Program-made: the position numbers and the translations under genes
The notes under the pieces: generated by a model
What the model was told of the DNA's origin: nothing
Database searches by the model: none
Seen by the model: only the letters and a program-made list of their open reading frames with translations
Part shown: one piece after another, positions 17,601 to 26,568 of the stretch
How the letters are laid out: each line of letters begins with the position of its first letter
How positions within the stretch are numbered: the first letter of the stretch is position 1
Source: Oscillibacter sp. PC13
GTDB taxonomy: Bacteria; Bacillota; Clostridia; Oscillospirales; Oscillospiraceae
Assembly: GCF_900115635.1 (NCBI RefSeq)
Contig: NZ_FOXE01000015.1
Coordinates: 18,575 to 82,574, forward strand
DNA length: 64,000 nucleotides
Reading direction: 5' to 3'

Positions 17601-20600
17601 TCCCTGGTTCACATCGTAGTAGAGAACGCTGAGGTTCCGGCTGCCATCGTCTGTGAGCTCGGCGACGGTGACCGTGGGTGCTGTTTTCGTGCTGGTCTGC
17701 ATGGTCAGCGGCAGCCGCAGGGTGGAACCGACCTGCATATTGACGCTGTTGACCGTGGTAAAGAGGGTCTCCGGCTCCACGCTGTGGAGCTTCACGTTGT
17801 TGGCGGCGTTGTATTCAATGTTTTCATCGTCGCTGGCGTTATAGCTCTCAATGGTCACCCGTAGATTCAGACTGCCGGTGCCATAGTTGGTGTCATACCA
17901 GTCCTTGGGAACTGCAAAGGTGCCGGTGACGGTACGGCCGTACATGGACCGGATCTGGCCCGCCTTGGTGGCATCGGTCATCTCCACGCCGTCCTGCATG
18001 GTACGCAGCAGCAGATAGCCGTTTTTCAGCGTCCGCTCATCACGGGAGAACCGGCTGATGGGAGATTCATCGCTGACACTGAGCTTATGACCGGTCAGGT
18101 CTACGGGATACAGCTCCGTCTCCCCCTGGGAATTGACCTTCTCATACTGGAAGCGCAGATAGGTCATATCCGAAGTGGCACTGCCGCGGTTGCCCACATG
18201 GATGTCGGCGGCCAGCGTCACGGTATTCTCATCCGCCCCTACCATGGTGATGTCGAAATCCTCGTAGCCCAGCTCCACACGGTCCGCCACGGTGATACAG
18301 GCGGCAGTATCCGCTGCGCCGTCAGCCGTTTTCGTGCTCTGGCTGAAGGCGTCGCTGCCGGTGTAGGATGTATCTTCATTGACGGTGAAATAGAGCTTGT
18401 CACCGGCCTTCAGCCCGGCAGGCAGGGTCACGAATGTGGACGCGGTATAGACCTCCTGGCCTGCCCGGACGTTTTCCGTGATCTGCCATTCAGCAAGCTT
18501 TTCCTCGCCCGCGTACAAAGTGATGGAGGCGGGCTGGCTCTTGCCGGCCCGGATGGCCACATCGCCGCTGTTGACGAAGGAGACGCTGGCGTTCATGGTG
18601 GAGCCGGGCGTCAGGTCATAGTTGCTCAAATACAAGGCTGCGGAACCGATACCCTGACTGCCCATACCGAAACTCAGGGCATACACGCCGTTGGTGGTGT
18701 CATAGGCACCGTTCGTTTGCCTGGGCTGGAAGGAGTAAACAGGTTCTCCCTCCTCATCGGTCACGGGTGTCAGACCGGTCAGGCCGCCGCTGCTGTCATA
18801 AGCAGCCCGCATCTGCTGGACGGCCTCCAAAGCCATCAGCGTGCCTTCCGCGACGATCAGCAGCTTATCCTCTCCCGCAAGGCCGACGCGCAGGCGGTTG
18901 AAGGTAAAGCTGGAGGGGGCATCCTTGGTGTCCGCCTTGCCGTCATCATTGGTGTCATACCAGGCGGCGGCTGTCTCACTGGCGCTCCAGCTGTTGGCCT
19001 CGGCCTCCTCAATGGTATCCATATCCCGCATGGCAAGCCGGGTGCCAAGGCCCCAGGTCTGGCTCTGCGGGTCATACTTGGTCAGATAGACCGCGTTGCC
19101 AGGAGCACCGTTTTCGCCCCTGGTATAGACGGCCGTGATGTTGCCGCTGCCGTCCGTGCCGAAGGTCACATTGGTGACAGCGGGCGCACCCTTCACGGTG
19201 GACGCATCGGAACCGCCCAACTGATTGACGGTCTCACGGGTGAAGAACGGGATAATACTTCCGGATTTACCCTCGCCAGTGATACCTGCCAGACTCTCCT
19301 GGGGAACCACATAGGTATTGCCGTTCATCTCAAAGATGAGGAAGGTCTCCGCGGCCGCACGGAGGCTGTAAGCCTGCATCGCGATTTGTTCGTCAAAGTT
19401 CTCGTCTTCGCCGTTCAAGCCGCCCAGCTTGCCGTTCAGGAACCGGATGTTGGAGAAGTAGGGGTCCCGGTAGGCTTCCGAACAGCTGCCGCTGGCGTAA
19501 ACGCCGTCGTCACTGTTGTCCTTGGCATTGTCCACCAGCTTCCGCAGGGCGATGGCGCTGCCGGGAACGGCCTTGCCGGCGTCGTCCAGCGTCAGTTTCT
19601 GGAGGTAGAGCTTTTTGATGGTCTGTTCATCCTCCCCGTTGGCTGTCAGCGCCGACTGTGCGGTGGTGTAAGCGGCATAGTAGTCGCTGCCCACCTGGGC
19701 CAGACTGGCGTTCTCGATCTGCACGCCATTATCGATCCAATCCTGCGCCGCCACCCTGGAAACGGTATAGCCGTCTGTGGTGGGAACCGCGAAGGTGGGA
19801 TAGAAGCTCTTACCATAGACCTGCGTGCGCATCCGCTTCATGGTCATCTGGTAGTTGGCGGAAGGATCGTCCTCGCCGTAGTAAAGGCCGCTGGAGGTCT
19901 TGCTATAGTTCGTCTCGCCGTAATAGTCCTTATAGGAATCCAGCAGAGCGGCCAATTCGGTGTCAGTGTAATAGCAGGCCTCGGCATAGAACACCATCTC
20001 GCCCGCGCCGGAGGGCATATAGTACATGCCGTGGCCATGCGCGTTGTCAGAAACGGTCTTTACTGTGCCTTTACCGGTTCCGCTCGTGCCAACATCCACC
20101 GTAACGGTCTTGACCTGGGTATTCCGTCCGGCGGCGGCCATAGCGGCGATGGCGTCACCGTCGTTCAGTGCAGCCTCGTAGGCAACCATTGCCTCATTGG
20201 TATAGCTGACCCAGGCCACATGGATGGTATCGTCTTCATCCACCCAGGCGTCAAAGTCCAGGTCGCCGAAATTGTCGTTGTCCAGCTTCAGATACGGGGT
20301 TTCTGCATCACTGTCAATGGGATGGACCAGACCGTAGGCGGTATCAGAAGTGGGCTGGCCCTCCTCATCCGGGATCGCGGTCTCCTGCACCTTGGAGAGA
20401 ACCAGCTGGCTCTGGTCAATGCTGTCCTGTTTTTCATCCGTAACAGTATAGACGATGTAGTTGGAGCCCCTCGCCGTCACCAGCTCATAGGTGCTGCCGG
20501 AGGCCAGACCGCTGCCCAGGGTAAAGGCGTCGCCGGTGCTGCCATAGCCGGAATACTGGAAGGGAACGGTGTTGTCGCTGGGATCAAAGGCAAACGTCGT

Positions 20601-23600
20601 GATGCCGGAGTCTATATTCTCCTCCGGGCTGAAGATCGTCTCGCCCCGGGGCAGTTCACCGGGCAGGATGATATTGACCTTCAGGATGTTGTCATCGCCC
20701 CGGAGACCGTAGCTTTGGATCTGCTGGTTGGCGGCGTACCACATGAAGTTCCAGCCGGTCTTCTTGTTGGTATCCTCGTCGTACTTCGTCTCACGGTCAT
20801 AGGTGATGGTGAACTGGATGGCGTTGAATTCAAAGCTGAACAGCAGGGCCGCCACCCGGAAGCCTACGCCGGCCGCCATGGAAAACTCGTTGAATACGAA
20901 ATTGTGGTTTTCCGCGCCCTCACCATCATAGTCCGCCGAGTCGTGGGCAAGAACGGCGAAGGAGCAGCCGACGCTGACGTTGATGAACAGTTCCACCTTG
21001 ACGATCTCGATGCCCATGCCCACCGCCACCTCCAAAGAGGCTTCGGGAGAAATGCTGATGCCGGAGAAATAGACATCGCTGGTCTGACGGTCGATGGCCA
21101 CGATCCGGTCCACGATGGCACAGCCGGGATGCAGCTGCGTGTAACCGTTCTCGCCATCATAGTTTCGGGTCTTATCATCGTTCACGACGGTGAATTTCAG
21201 CGTGTAGTTTTTACTGTTGTCCTTACCATCCACCTTCTTCGCCAATTTGATGGTAACGGCCTCGTCACCGGCGGAGCGGATGGTGCCGGGAGTGAATCCC
21301 TCGGGCTGGTCGCCAACCACTTCCACATAGAGAGTGCCGCTGAAATAGATGTCGATGGCCTTTTCTTTCGTGGAATAGGTAAAACTGGACCCTGGGCTTC
21401 CCGCCAGGAAGTCGCCTTCCTCCGGCTCATCCAGTTCGTCGTAGCCCATGTGCTCCTGCCCTGTGTAATACGTCCATCCGTCTCCGCTGACATCAGAATC
21501 AGTCAGGTTTGAAGCGGCGGCCATGACCTTGACCCGGCTGGCCTCCAAACCGGCGGCGACTTCGAGGCCGAAGCCGATGGAGACACTGCAATAGAAAATG
21601 GGGCAGGGCGTGAGATAGACCGTGTAGGAGAATTCCAGCTCCGCCGCGAAGACTACCATCAGCTGGTTGAAGAAGAAGCGGTTTTCGATGGGGTCCCATT
21701 TCAGCAGCAGCGTGATGTTCACAGCCAGGCCCGCCTCAACGCCCTTGGAAGTGATGCTGCCGTTGCCCTTGCTGTCTATCGCCTTGTCCAGCTTATCGGC
21801 ATAGTCCTCCATGGCGTTCCGATAGCCCTCAGACCGGCCGGTAGTCGCGTCACGCTGGCCGAACAGAGAGTTATAGGCCTGCTTGATAGTTTCGATCGCT
21901 TCTCCATTGGCGTCACTGAGGGCGTTGGTTTCCGCGTCTCCGAAGGACTTATTCTGCTGGTTTTCAAAGTCACTCTCCATGCCTACGCCAAAGATGTTGG
22001 CTCCCGCGGAAATGGCCAGTTCCTGACCGTTGGTGGAGACGGAGACGAAGTCCGTAATGCCCAGTTCCAGCTCCGGCAGGTTGATGTCGCCGGTCATGTC
22101 ATACTCACTCATGGGGCTGTGCGCGTTGGAGGAGTCAAAGCCCGCTTCCTTGCCCGGATCGGGGTCGGTCAGATTCCGGGCGCTAATGGAGGAGGGATAG
22201 GTGGCAGTACTGGCCAGGCGGGAGGATTCCACACCGGCAAGATACTGCACAGGCTCCGACCGCAGGCCATAGGTCGTGCCGCCGGAGGACTTGGGCGTCT
22301 CCCGCACGCAGAGCGTAAAGGTGTCGTTTTCCTGCATGGAGCTGAGGTAGCCCGCCACCTTGGTTTTGCCCCCGGCGGTCAGTGCGCCGCTGGCATCCAC
22401 TTCACCCACGGCATAGCGGTCACCCAGCACGGTGCCGTCCAGATAGATGGGCTGGGGATCCGTGAACTCCGTGCCGGGATAGGGATTGCCCTTCCACTGG
22501 GGTTCCCACGTAATGCTCTCTCCCGTCACCGTGGCCGGGTTATAATCACCGCCCAGCGGGATGTCCACGGTGGAAATGGCGGAGGCCTTTGCCTCGTACA
22601 TGGGCTTGCCGCTTCCGGTATCGCCATGGTCAATATAGCGGTAGCCCAACTGTTCGTCGCTCATGGAGCTGCGGGCAGAGGCGGAGGTGACCGCCGTGAC
22701 CACGGCAGGAATAATCTCCGCAGTGTCGCTGCTGCTGGCACCTGCGGGGACTACAAGACTCCGGGGCAGCATAGAGTAATAGACCTTCAGCACGATCTGG
22801 TGATACTGGCCGTCCGCACCCAGCCGGGGGGCCAGCTGGGAGATGGAGTAAGCGCTGTCCGTCAGAGAGGGCAGCACGTAATAGGTGCCGGTGTTGGTGC
22901 TTTCGGACCAGGCGTACTCATTGTCCGCTGGGACGAACTCGCCGCTAACTGGAGCAATGGTGCCGTTTACCACGCCGTCATCGTTCAGGTCGATGTAGCG
23001 CTCGACGCGGGAAATGGTGGCCAGCATGGTGTTCTCGCTGGTGACGTAATCCGCATCGTAGTAATAAAAGGTAATATTATTGTTGAGATACTGGTTGGCA
23101 GGGATGGGGATGTCCTCATTGCCCGCGTAGGCGATGCCGTTGACCAGGATCACATCGTCCGCGTCCAGATGGAAATTGATGGAGCGGACATTTTTCAGCT
23201 TCGTGCCGATCTGGTAAAGGCTACTGTTTCCGCTGAAAACATCCTTCGCCAGTGTGCCGGTCTTTTCGTCGCTGAAGCCGTCTTTCCCGTCTGAGAAGTC
23301 CCAGTTGACCTCTCGGTAGGTGTAGGTCACGCCGCCGTTGCGCGCAGACTTCTCCCACAGGTTGTTCCAGGTGCCTTCGATCTGTTCGGGATCGATGGTG
23401 GTGCTGTCCTCCTGGCTGAGCCGGGGCACAGAGGGAGCAATCTCCAGAGAGAGCGTCTGCTCCCGGTCCATGACCACGTTGATATAACCCTGCTGCCTGG
23501 TGGCGCTGCCGGCGGGCATCAGCAGTGTCAGCGTGCCGCGGCTGGAGGTAACGTTGGAGGTTGCCTTGGGATATTTGCTGTTCTCGTCCTCCTGGCTGAA

Positions 23601-26171
23601 GAAAAGGGAGTCATTGCTCAACTTCCCGTTGGCCTGAGTGGCAAAGGTATAGGAAGAGGCGTTGTTGCCCCGGGTGACCGTTACCTGGGAATTGTTATAG
23701 AGCTTTGTGCCGTCCGCCGTGGTGCCGCCCTTTCCGGCGACCAGAGAGATCTCCGGCTTGATAGACTCATGGAGGCTGGCGGCGTTGGCCTGCAGGTAAT
23801 CGTCATCCGCCGTGTGGATGCGCACGATGGGCGCTTTGATGGTGCGGCGGGTCATGTAGCCGTTCCGCAGCTGGATGGTACAGCGGGCGTCGCCCTTGGG
23901 CGAACTGCCGGTGTAATGCTGCCGGAACCACAACTGGTCGGCGCTGCTGGAGGAAAGGGTATTGGCATGGAACTCCCAGGTGTTCGCGCCGGGGTCGGAA
24001 TGGATCTGGATAAAGCCGTTTTCCCCGCTGGTGGAGAACAGCGCGTTGGAGCAGTCGTTGGCACCATACCAGCCCTTGGCACTCCGCTCCGAGCGGGTGT
24101 AGGTGTTGACGGTCACGGAGCTGTACCGGTCATACATGTCCTGAACGGTCATCTTCATATCGCCGCCCCTCTCCGTGGCAAGCGCCCAGCCCGTGGACCC
24201 ATAACGGTAGCCGCCGCTCCACTTGGATTTGGCGTTGGCCACATAGCCCTCCAGGTCGTCGGACTCGCTGGGGATCTTCGCGCCGCTGAAACCGCTGACA
24301 TCCTCGCTGGCCAGGGCGGCATTGTCCGTCCAGTAGCTGCCGCCGTGGGCGTCACGGAAGGTCAGCGCGCCGGGATAGGTGTAAGTATAGGTGCTGATCC
24401 CGCTGTCTCCGGCGCCGTCCGCGATATATTCGCCCTGGGCGTTTTCACCGGGTGTCACGGCAGCGGCCGCAACACTGCCGCCCGCCGGAACAATGGCAGA
24501 GGTATCCTCCACAGCGCCGGTCAGATCTTCTTCGTCCGGGGAGTACAGCGCGGTAGCAAGATTTGTCTCGCCGGTGCCCTCGGCGGAATTGTAAAGATGA
24601 ACGGTAACAATATCCTGGCCTTCCAACAGCGTGCTCCCGCCGCCGCCCTTGGCGGCGGTCAGCTTCACGGTGAAGGACAGCCCGCTGTCCTCCCGGGTAA
24701 GCGCAACGCCGTCATTCACCAGGTCGATTTCAATATAGGTATGATCCAGGTCGGACGGAAAGAGCGCCGTCCCATTGGCGGCAGCATAGTCGGCCCCGGC
24801 CACAGCGGTGCCGTTTTCCGTCTCATAGTCCACGCCGGTCACATACTGCAATCCCTCGCTTTCCCGGGTCAGCAGGATGCGGACGGTTCCGGCAGACTTG
24901 TCCGCCCAGATCTCCGTCTCAGCAAACCCCATGGCGCTGGGGATCTCCGGCTCATCGTCCTCAATGGCGATGGAGGCCGTACAGGCGTTGGAATAGACCT
25001 CCGCTCCCCGGGATTCCATGACAACGGCGTTGACCACTTCGCCGCACTCGTGCAGGCCGTCATCCAGAGCCTCAAAGGTGATCTCCTTTTCCCACTCGCC
25101 GTCGGCAAAGACCACCTGGAAGGGATAGCTGTCATATTCACCGCCGTCGAACTCGATGAGGGAGTCGGTGCGGGTGTGGTCATCCACAAAGTCCTCGGGC
25201 ATGACGGGCGGGATGTCATCCACTTCGGGCTCGTAAGCCTCACCCCGCCAGCTCTCGGAGCAGTACTTGACCCCATCGACCTCATAGAAGCAGCGGAAGT
25301 CATAGGTGTAGCCCTCGCCCATAACAGCCTTCAGCAGCTCCGGAGACATGACCATCTCCGCGTCCGTTGCATCCTTGATGTCAGACCATCTCTGCACATA
25401 GGAGTTATAGAGCTTGATCTGCATCTGCCACTGATAGCTGTCGGCGTCCTCTACCGGGGCTACCAGCGTCTGGGTAGTCAGAGAATCGTTCAGCAGCAAA
25501 GACGCTGCCAACTGCTCCACGTCCTCAGTGGACTCTTCATCCTCAGCAGGAGTCTGATCCCCAGCGGACGTATCATCCCCGGCGGGAGTCTGATCCTCAG
25601 TGGACGTATCATCCCCGGCGGGAGTTACATCCTCAACGGGAGTCTCATCCTTGACGACGGGGTCTTCCTCAGGAAGTTCTGTCGTCTTGGTCACTGTGGT
25701 AATGACCCCGCCGGGACGGATGATTTCCCCCGCACCGCCCAACGGCTGATACTGGGCAATGGGCCACGGGTCTTCCACAGTCACCTTATAGTCCTGTGTG
25801 CCGGCCGCGTTGGCGTAGGACATCCGGTCTTCCTCGATCTGTGCCGCAGCGGGGACCAGGACGACCAGCGCTTCCGCGCGGCCCTCCGTGCCGCCCAGGC
25901 GGTACAGGGTCAGAGTACCTTTTTCCTCGCCGTTGTCGGCACCTTCTTTCAAATTGACCTGCGTTTCCTTAAAGGCAAAAATGCCGTAAGGATACTCTTC
26001 TTCCCACTCTTTCTGGGATTTGCTTTCGATCACATTGCCGTCTGAATCCAGGATGGCAAAATTACCGTTTTGGTCCTGAACAACGGCGGCAAGTGCCGGC
26101 GATACAAACTGAAGAGAGAGTGCCAGCGTCAGGATCAACGCTGTGAATTTTCTCATCCATTTATGTTCCAT
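14688..26171 (-). CDS. giant SLH-anchored surface protein (3,827 residues)
   Basis: Start ATG at 26171, six bases after AAGGAGGG. Residues 1-29 are a signal peptide (FTALILTLALSLQFVSPALA). A Thr/Asp/Glu-rich linker with repeated TPAGDDTS follows at about 160-223, a Calx-beta-like domain at about 404-523, then long beta-rich regions with Ca-binding-like loops (DLNDDGVVNG, DTNDDGKAD) and a CARDB-like segment. A repeat of the GKYSFIMPGTAVTI type precedes three SLH domains in the last 175 residues, each ending CTRAQ(A/I)VTFLWR. SLH domains bind pyruvylated cell-wall polymer, so the protein should sit on the cell surface. The binding partner is unknown. Confidence 0.85.
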   Translation of the reverse strand: MEHKWMRKFTALILTLALSLQFVSPALAAVVQDQNGNFAILDSDGNVIESKSQKEWEEEYPYGIFAFKETQVNLKEGADNGEEKGTLTLYRLGGTEGRAEALVVLVPAAAQIEEDRMSYANAAGTQDYKVTVEDPWPIAQYQPLGGAGEIIRPGGVITTVTKTTELPEEDPVVKDETPVEDVTPAGDDTSTEDQTPAGDDTSAGDQTPAEDEESTEDVEQLAASLLLNDSLTTQTLVAPVEDADSYQWQMQIKLYNSYVQRWSDIKDATDAEMVMSPELLKAVMGEGYTYDFRCFYEVDGVKYCSESWRGEAYEPEVDDIPPVMPEDFVDDHTRTDSLIEFDGGEYDSYPFQVVFADGEWEKEITFEALDDGLHECGEVVNAVVMESRGAEVYSNACTASIAIEDDEPEIPSAMGFAETEIWADKSAGTVRILLTRESEGLQYVTGVDYETENGTAVAGADYAAANGTALFPSDLDHTYIEIDLVNDGVALTREDSGLSFTVKLTAAKGGGGSTLLEGQDIVTVHLYNSAEGTGETNLATALYSPDEEDLTGAVEDTSAIVPAGGSVAAAAVTPGENAQGEYIADGAGDSGISTYTYTYPGALTFRDAHGGSYWTDNAALASEDVSGFSGAKIPSESDDLEGYVANAKSKWSGGYRYGSTGWALATERGGDMKMTVQDMYDRYSSVTVNTYTRSERSAKGWYGANDCSNALFSTSGENGFIQIHSDPGANTWEFHANTLSSSSADQLWFRQHYTGSSPKGDARCTIQLRNGYMTRRTIKAPIVRIHTADDDYLQANAASLHESIKPEISLVAGKGGTTADGTKLYNNSQVTVTRGNNASSYTFATQANGKLSNDSLFFSQEDENSKYPKATSNVTSSRGTLTLLMPAGSATRQQGYINVVMDREQTLSLEIAPSVPRLSQEDSTTIDPEQIEGTWNNLWEKSARNGGVTYTYREVNWDFSDGKDGFSDEKTGTLAKDVFSGNSSLYQIGTKLKNVRSINFHLDADDVILVNGIAYAGNEDIPIPANQYLNNNITFYYYDADYVTSENTMLATISRVERYIDLNDDGVVNGTIAPVSGEFVPADNEYAWSESTNTGTYYVLPSLTDSAYSISQLAPRLGADGQYHQIVLKVYYSMLPRSLVVPAGASSSDTAEIIPAVVTAVTSASARSSMSDEQLGYRYIDHGDTGSGKPMYEAKASAISTVDIPLGGDYNPATVTGESITWEPQWKGNPYPGTEFTDPQPIYLDGTVLGDRYAVGEVDASGALTAGGKTKVAGYLSSMQENDTFTLCVRETPKSSGGTTYGLRSEPVQYLAGVESSRLASTATYPSSISARNLTDPDPGKEAGFDSSNAHSPMSEYDMTGDINLPELELGITDFVSVSTNGQELAISAGANIFGVGMESDFENQQNKSFGDAETNALSDANGEAIETIKQAYNSLFGQRDATTGRSEGYRNAMEDYADKLDKAIDSKGNGSITSKGVEAGLAVNITLLLKWDPIENRFFFNQLMVVFAAELEFSYTVYLTPCPIFYCSVSIGFGLEVAAGLEASRVKVMAAASNLTDSDVSGDGWTYYTGQEHMGYDELDEPEEGDFLAGSPGSSFTYSTKEKAIDIYFSGTLYVEVVGDQPEGFTPGTIRSAGDEAVTIKLAKKVDGKDNSKNYTLKFTVVNDDKTRNYDGENGYTQLHPGCAIVDRIVAIDRQTSDVYFSGISISPEASLEVAVGMGIEIVKVELFINVSVGCSFAVLAHDSADYDGEGAENHNFVFNEFSMAAGVGFRVAALLFSFEFNAIQFTITYDRETKYDEDTNKKTGWNFMWYAANQQIQSYGLRGDDNILKVNIILPGELPRGETIFSPEENIDSGITTFAFDPSDNTVPFQYSGYGSTGDAFTLGSGLASGSTYELVTARGSNYIVYTVTDEKQDSIDQSQLVLSKVQETAIPDEEGQPTSDTAYGLVHPIDSDAETPYLKLDNDNFGDLDFDAWVDEDDTIHVAWVSYTNEAMVAYEAALNDGDAIAAMAAAGRNTQVKTVTVDVGTSGTGKGTVKTVSDNAHGHGMYYMPSGAGEMVFYAEACYYTDTELAALLDSYKDYYGETNYSKTSSGLYYGEDDPSANYQMTMKRMRTQVYGKSFYPTFAVPTTDGYTVSRVAAQDWIDNGVQIENASLAQVGSDYYAAYTTAQSALTANGEDEQTIKKLYLQKLTLDDAGKAVPGSAIALRKLVDNAKDNSDDGVYASGSCSEAYRDPYFSNIRFLNGKLGGLNGEDENFDEQIAMQAYSLRAAAETFLIFEMNGNTYVVPQESLAGITGEGKSGSIIPFFTRETVNQLGGSDASTVKGAPAVTNVTFGTDGSGNITAVYTRGENGAPGNAVYLTKYDPQSQTWGLGTRLAMRDMDTIEEAEANSWSASETAAAWYDTNDDGKADTKDAPSSFTFNRLRVGLAGEDKLLIVAEGTLMALEAVQQMRAAYDSSGGLTGLTPVTDEEGEPVYSFQPRQTNGAYDTTNGVYALSFGMGSQGIGSAALYLSNYDLTPGSTMNASVSFVNSGDVAIRAGKSQPASITLYAGEEKLAEWQITENVRAGQEVYTASTFVTLPAGLKAGDKLYFTVNEDTSYTGSDAFSQSTKTADGAADTAACITVADRVELGYEDFDITMVGADENTVTLAADIHVGNRGSATSDMTYLRFQYEKVNSQGETELYPVDLTGHKLSVSDESPISRFSRDERTLKNGYLLLRTMQDGVEMTDATKAGQIRSMYGRTVTGTFAVPKDWYDTNYGTGSLNLRVTIESYNASDDENIEYNAANNVKLHSVEPETLFTTVNSVNMQVGSTLRLPLTMQTSTKTAPTVTVAELTDDGSRNLSVLYYDVNQGAVVVMPAQAGEGKIRVADTATNSFHDICYKVEGEGVALNIYDDNGIFIWYNASGNAGDVGHNAWDFVKALVWSEDLQTPPLRSDLAVAYEGDSFSFQTLADSINLYFMGTNTRTPVEIEVSSNLSGFGTKTYSSANGEAPVTISFGNSESIAHTVTITAKSGEVRFDRLEETFSESLNIQTDPTAPGVYWSRTLPKAASVKQGEAVSLTAYFADLGGLVSVTMNGADVSGQLEKDGDELWSLPMTITENGSCRFVVTDTAGNTTTRDLSVDWFSATEPVNPDPGAPEITAQLTKEDGTPIPATVPGDMQVMLKVTDGSGNAVEATISQYQYNDPESPTSQYFAPCEDMEPNEDTLYPVLRGVYRAAVKGEGGVTSYRFVNLDERDSNAPVASLSKNADGTALIYAVEKFASDSDEMTKITSIRLNDLELLKTDESGYRFSGSYVLTHGGSYVLTAMDEAGNKGVSGEVEVDPFPIVLPESAISITKVTETSSTDEKGQTVYTSNSDGKVTIDLNRITGGVYDSEASKNAGKAAGSYEFALLPVTGNDTPAPDENTAWTADDQLSGLDEGVYVLYVRDANETSVVTGPITITVEFLRVIIHDVATTYAPNGSITVTATGGTGALEYAIYSLDLEASGKLTINDRGTPNDDSDDTVDTVQSDGTIVSRALWQETNTLTELPSGKYIVQVRDSNDHTNCAEREVRINMRSSGGAVNSVTVPEQPEYGTISVSPSSASEGKTVTFTITPVEGYGVQSVTVTGKNGKNISVTALGSGKYSFIMPGTAVTIKAELVPLRDIVTFTDVPANAYYADAVSWAVLNGVTKGTSETTFSPDASCTRAQAVTFLWRAAGSPAPKSSAMPFTDVDADAYYHDAVLWAVEQDITNGTSDTTFSPNATCTRAQIVTFLWRSQASPAAGAVNPFADVADNAYYAEAVKWAVLEGVTSGTTATTFSPNDNCTRAQIVTFLWRRFGE

Positions 26172-26209
26172 TTTGTTCCCTCCTTGGTAGTTGGATCCTT
26201 CTGCGGGGT

Positions 26210-26461
26210 TCACAGCCCGCTGGCGAATTGATTGACCTCGTACTCCGCCATCTCGTAGGGAAAGCCCATAGCATCGATCCAGCGGATGGTCCGCCCATCC
26301 GTAGTCACCGACTTCCAGACTGCTTCATCGCGTAACGCGCCGAAGCGCAGGCTTTGCAGTTTGGGACGCATATTCAGCAGCGTGGCGCTGCCGTTACGCC
26401 ATTCCACCCGCAGAATATAGCCCCTGTGTGCCGCCACTGACTTGATGGGAGGCCCAGTCAT
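26210..26461 (-). CDS. DUF2442 family protein
   Basis: 83 residues from the ATG at 26461, nine bases after GGAGGG; an upstream TTG is possible but lacks a site. The pattern GYILRVEWRNGSATLLNM, then RFGALRDEAVWKSVTTDG and IRWIDAMGF, is DUF2442. Members often lie next to DUF4160 genes; here there is none. It is 38 bp upstream of the giant SLH gene on the same strand and probably co-transcribed with it. The function is unknown. Confidence 0.75.
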   Translation of the reverse strand: MTGPPIKSVAAHRGYILRVEWRNGSATLLNMRPKLQSLRFGALRDEAVWKSVTTDGRTIRWIDAMGFPYEMAEYEVNQFASGL

Positions 26462-26483
26462 CGGTCTTCGCCCTCCTTTCCGC

Positions 26484-26557
26484 AAAAAAACGCCACTGTA
26501 TAGTCAAAGTATACAGTGGCGTTTTGAAATTGGGCAGGGTAATGATTACCCCAATTT
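26484..26557 (-). terminator. terminator plus dyad between luxR-type gene and DUF2442
   Basis: Read on the minus strand, a dyad (GGGTAAT/ATTACCC with flanking AAATTG/CAATTT, 26527-26557) comes first. It is followed by a 16-base-pair hairpin (AAAACGCCACTGTATA, 26487-26525) and a T7 run. It should end the LuxR transcript. It lies only 23 bases before the DUF2442 start, leaving little room for a separate promoter, so attenuation is possible. Confidence 0.75.
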
Positions 26558-26568
26558 GCCGGATTCCA

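Noticed and set aside
15000..26045. Very long open frames on the plus strand opposite the giant SLH gene (up to about 1,140 codons)
   Set aside because: They lack ribosome sites and known domains, and mirror the codon bias of the real minus-strand gene, which has a signal peptide and SLH domains.
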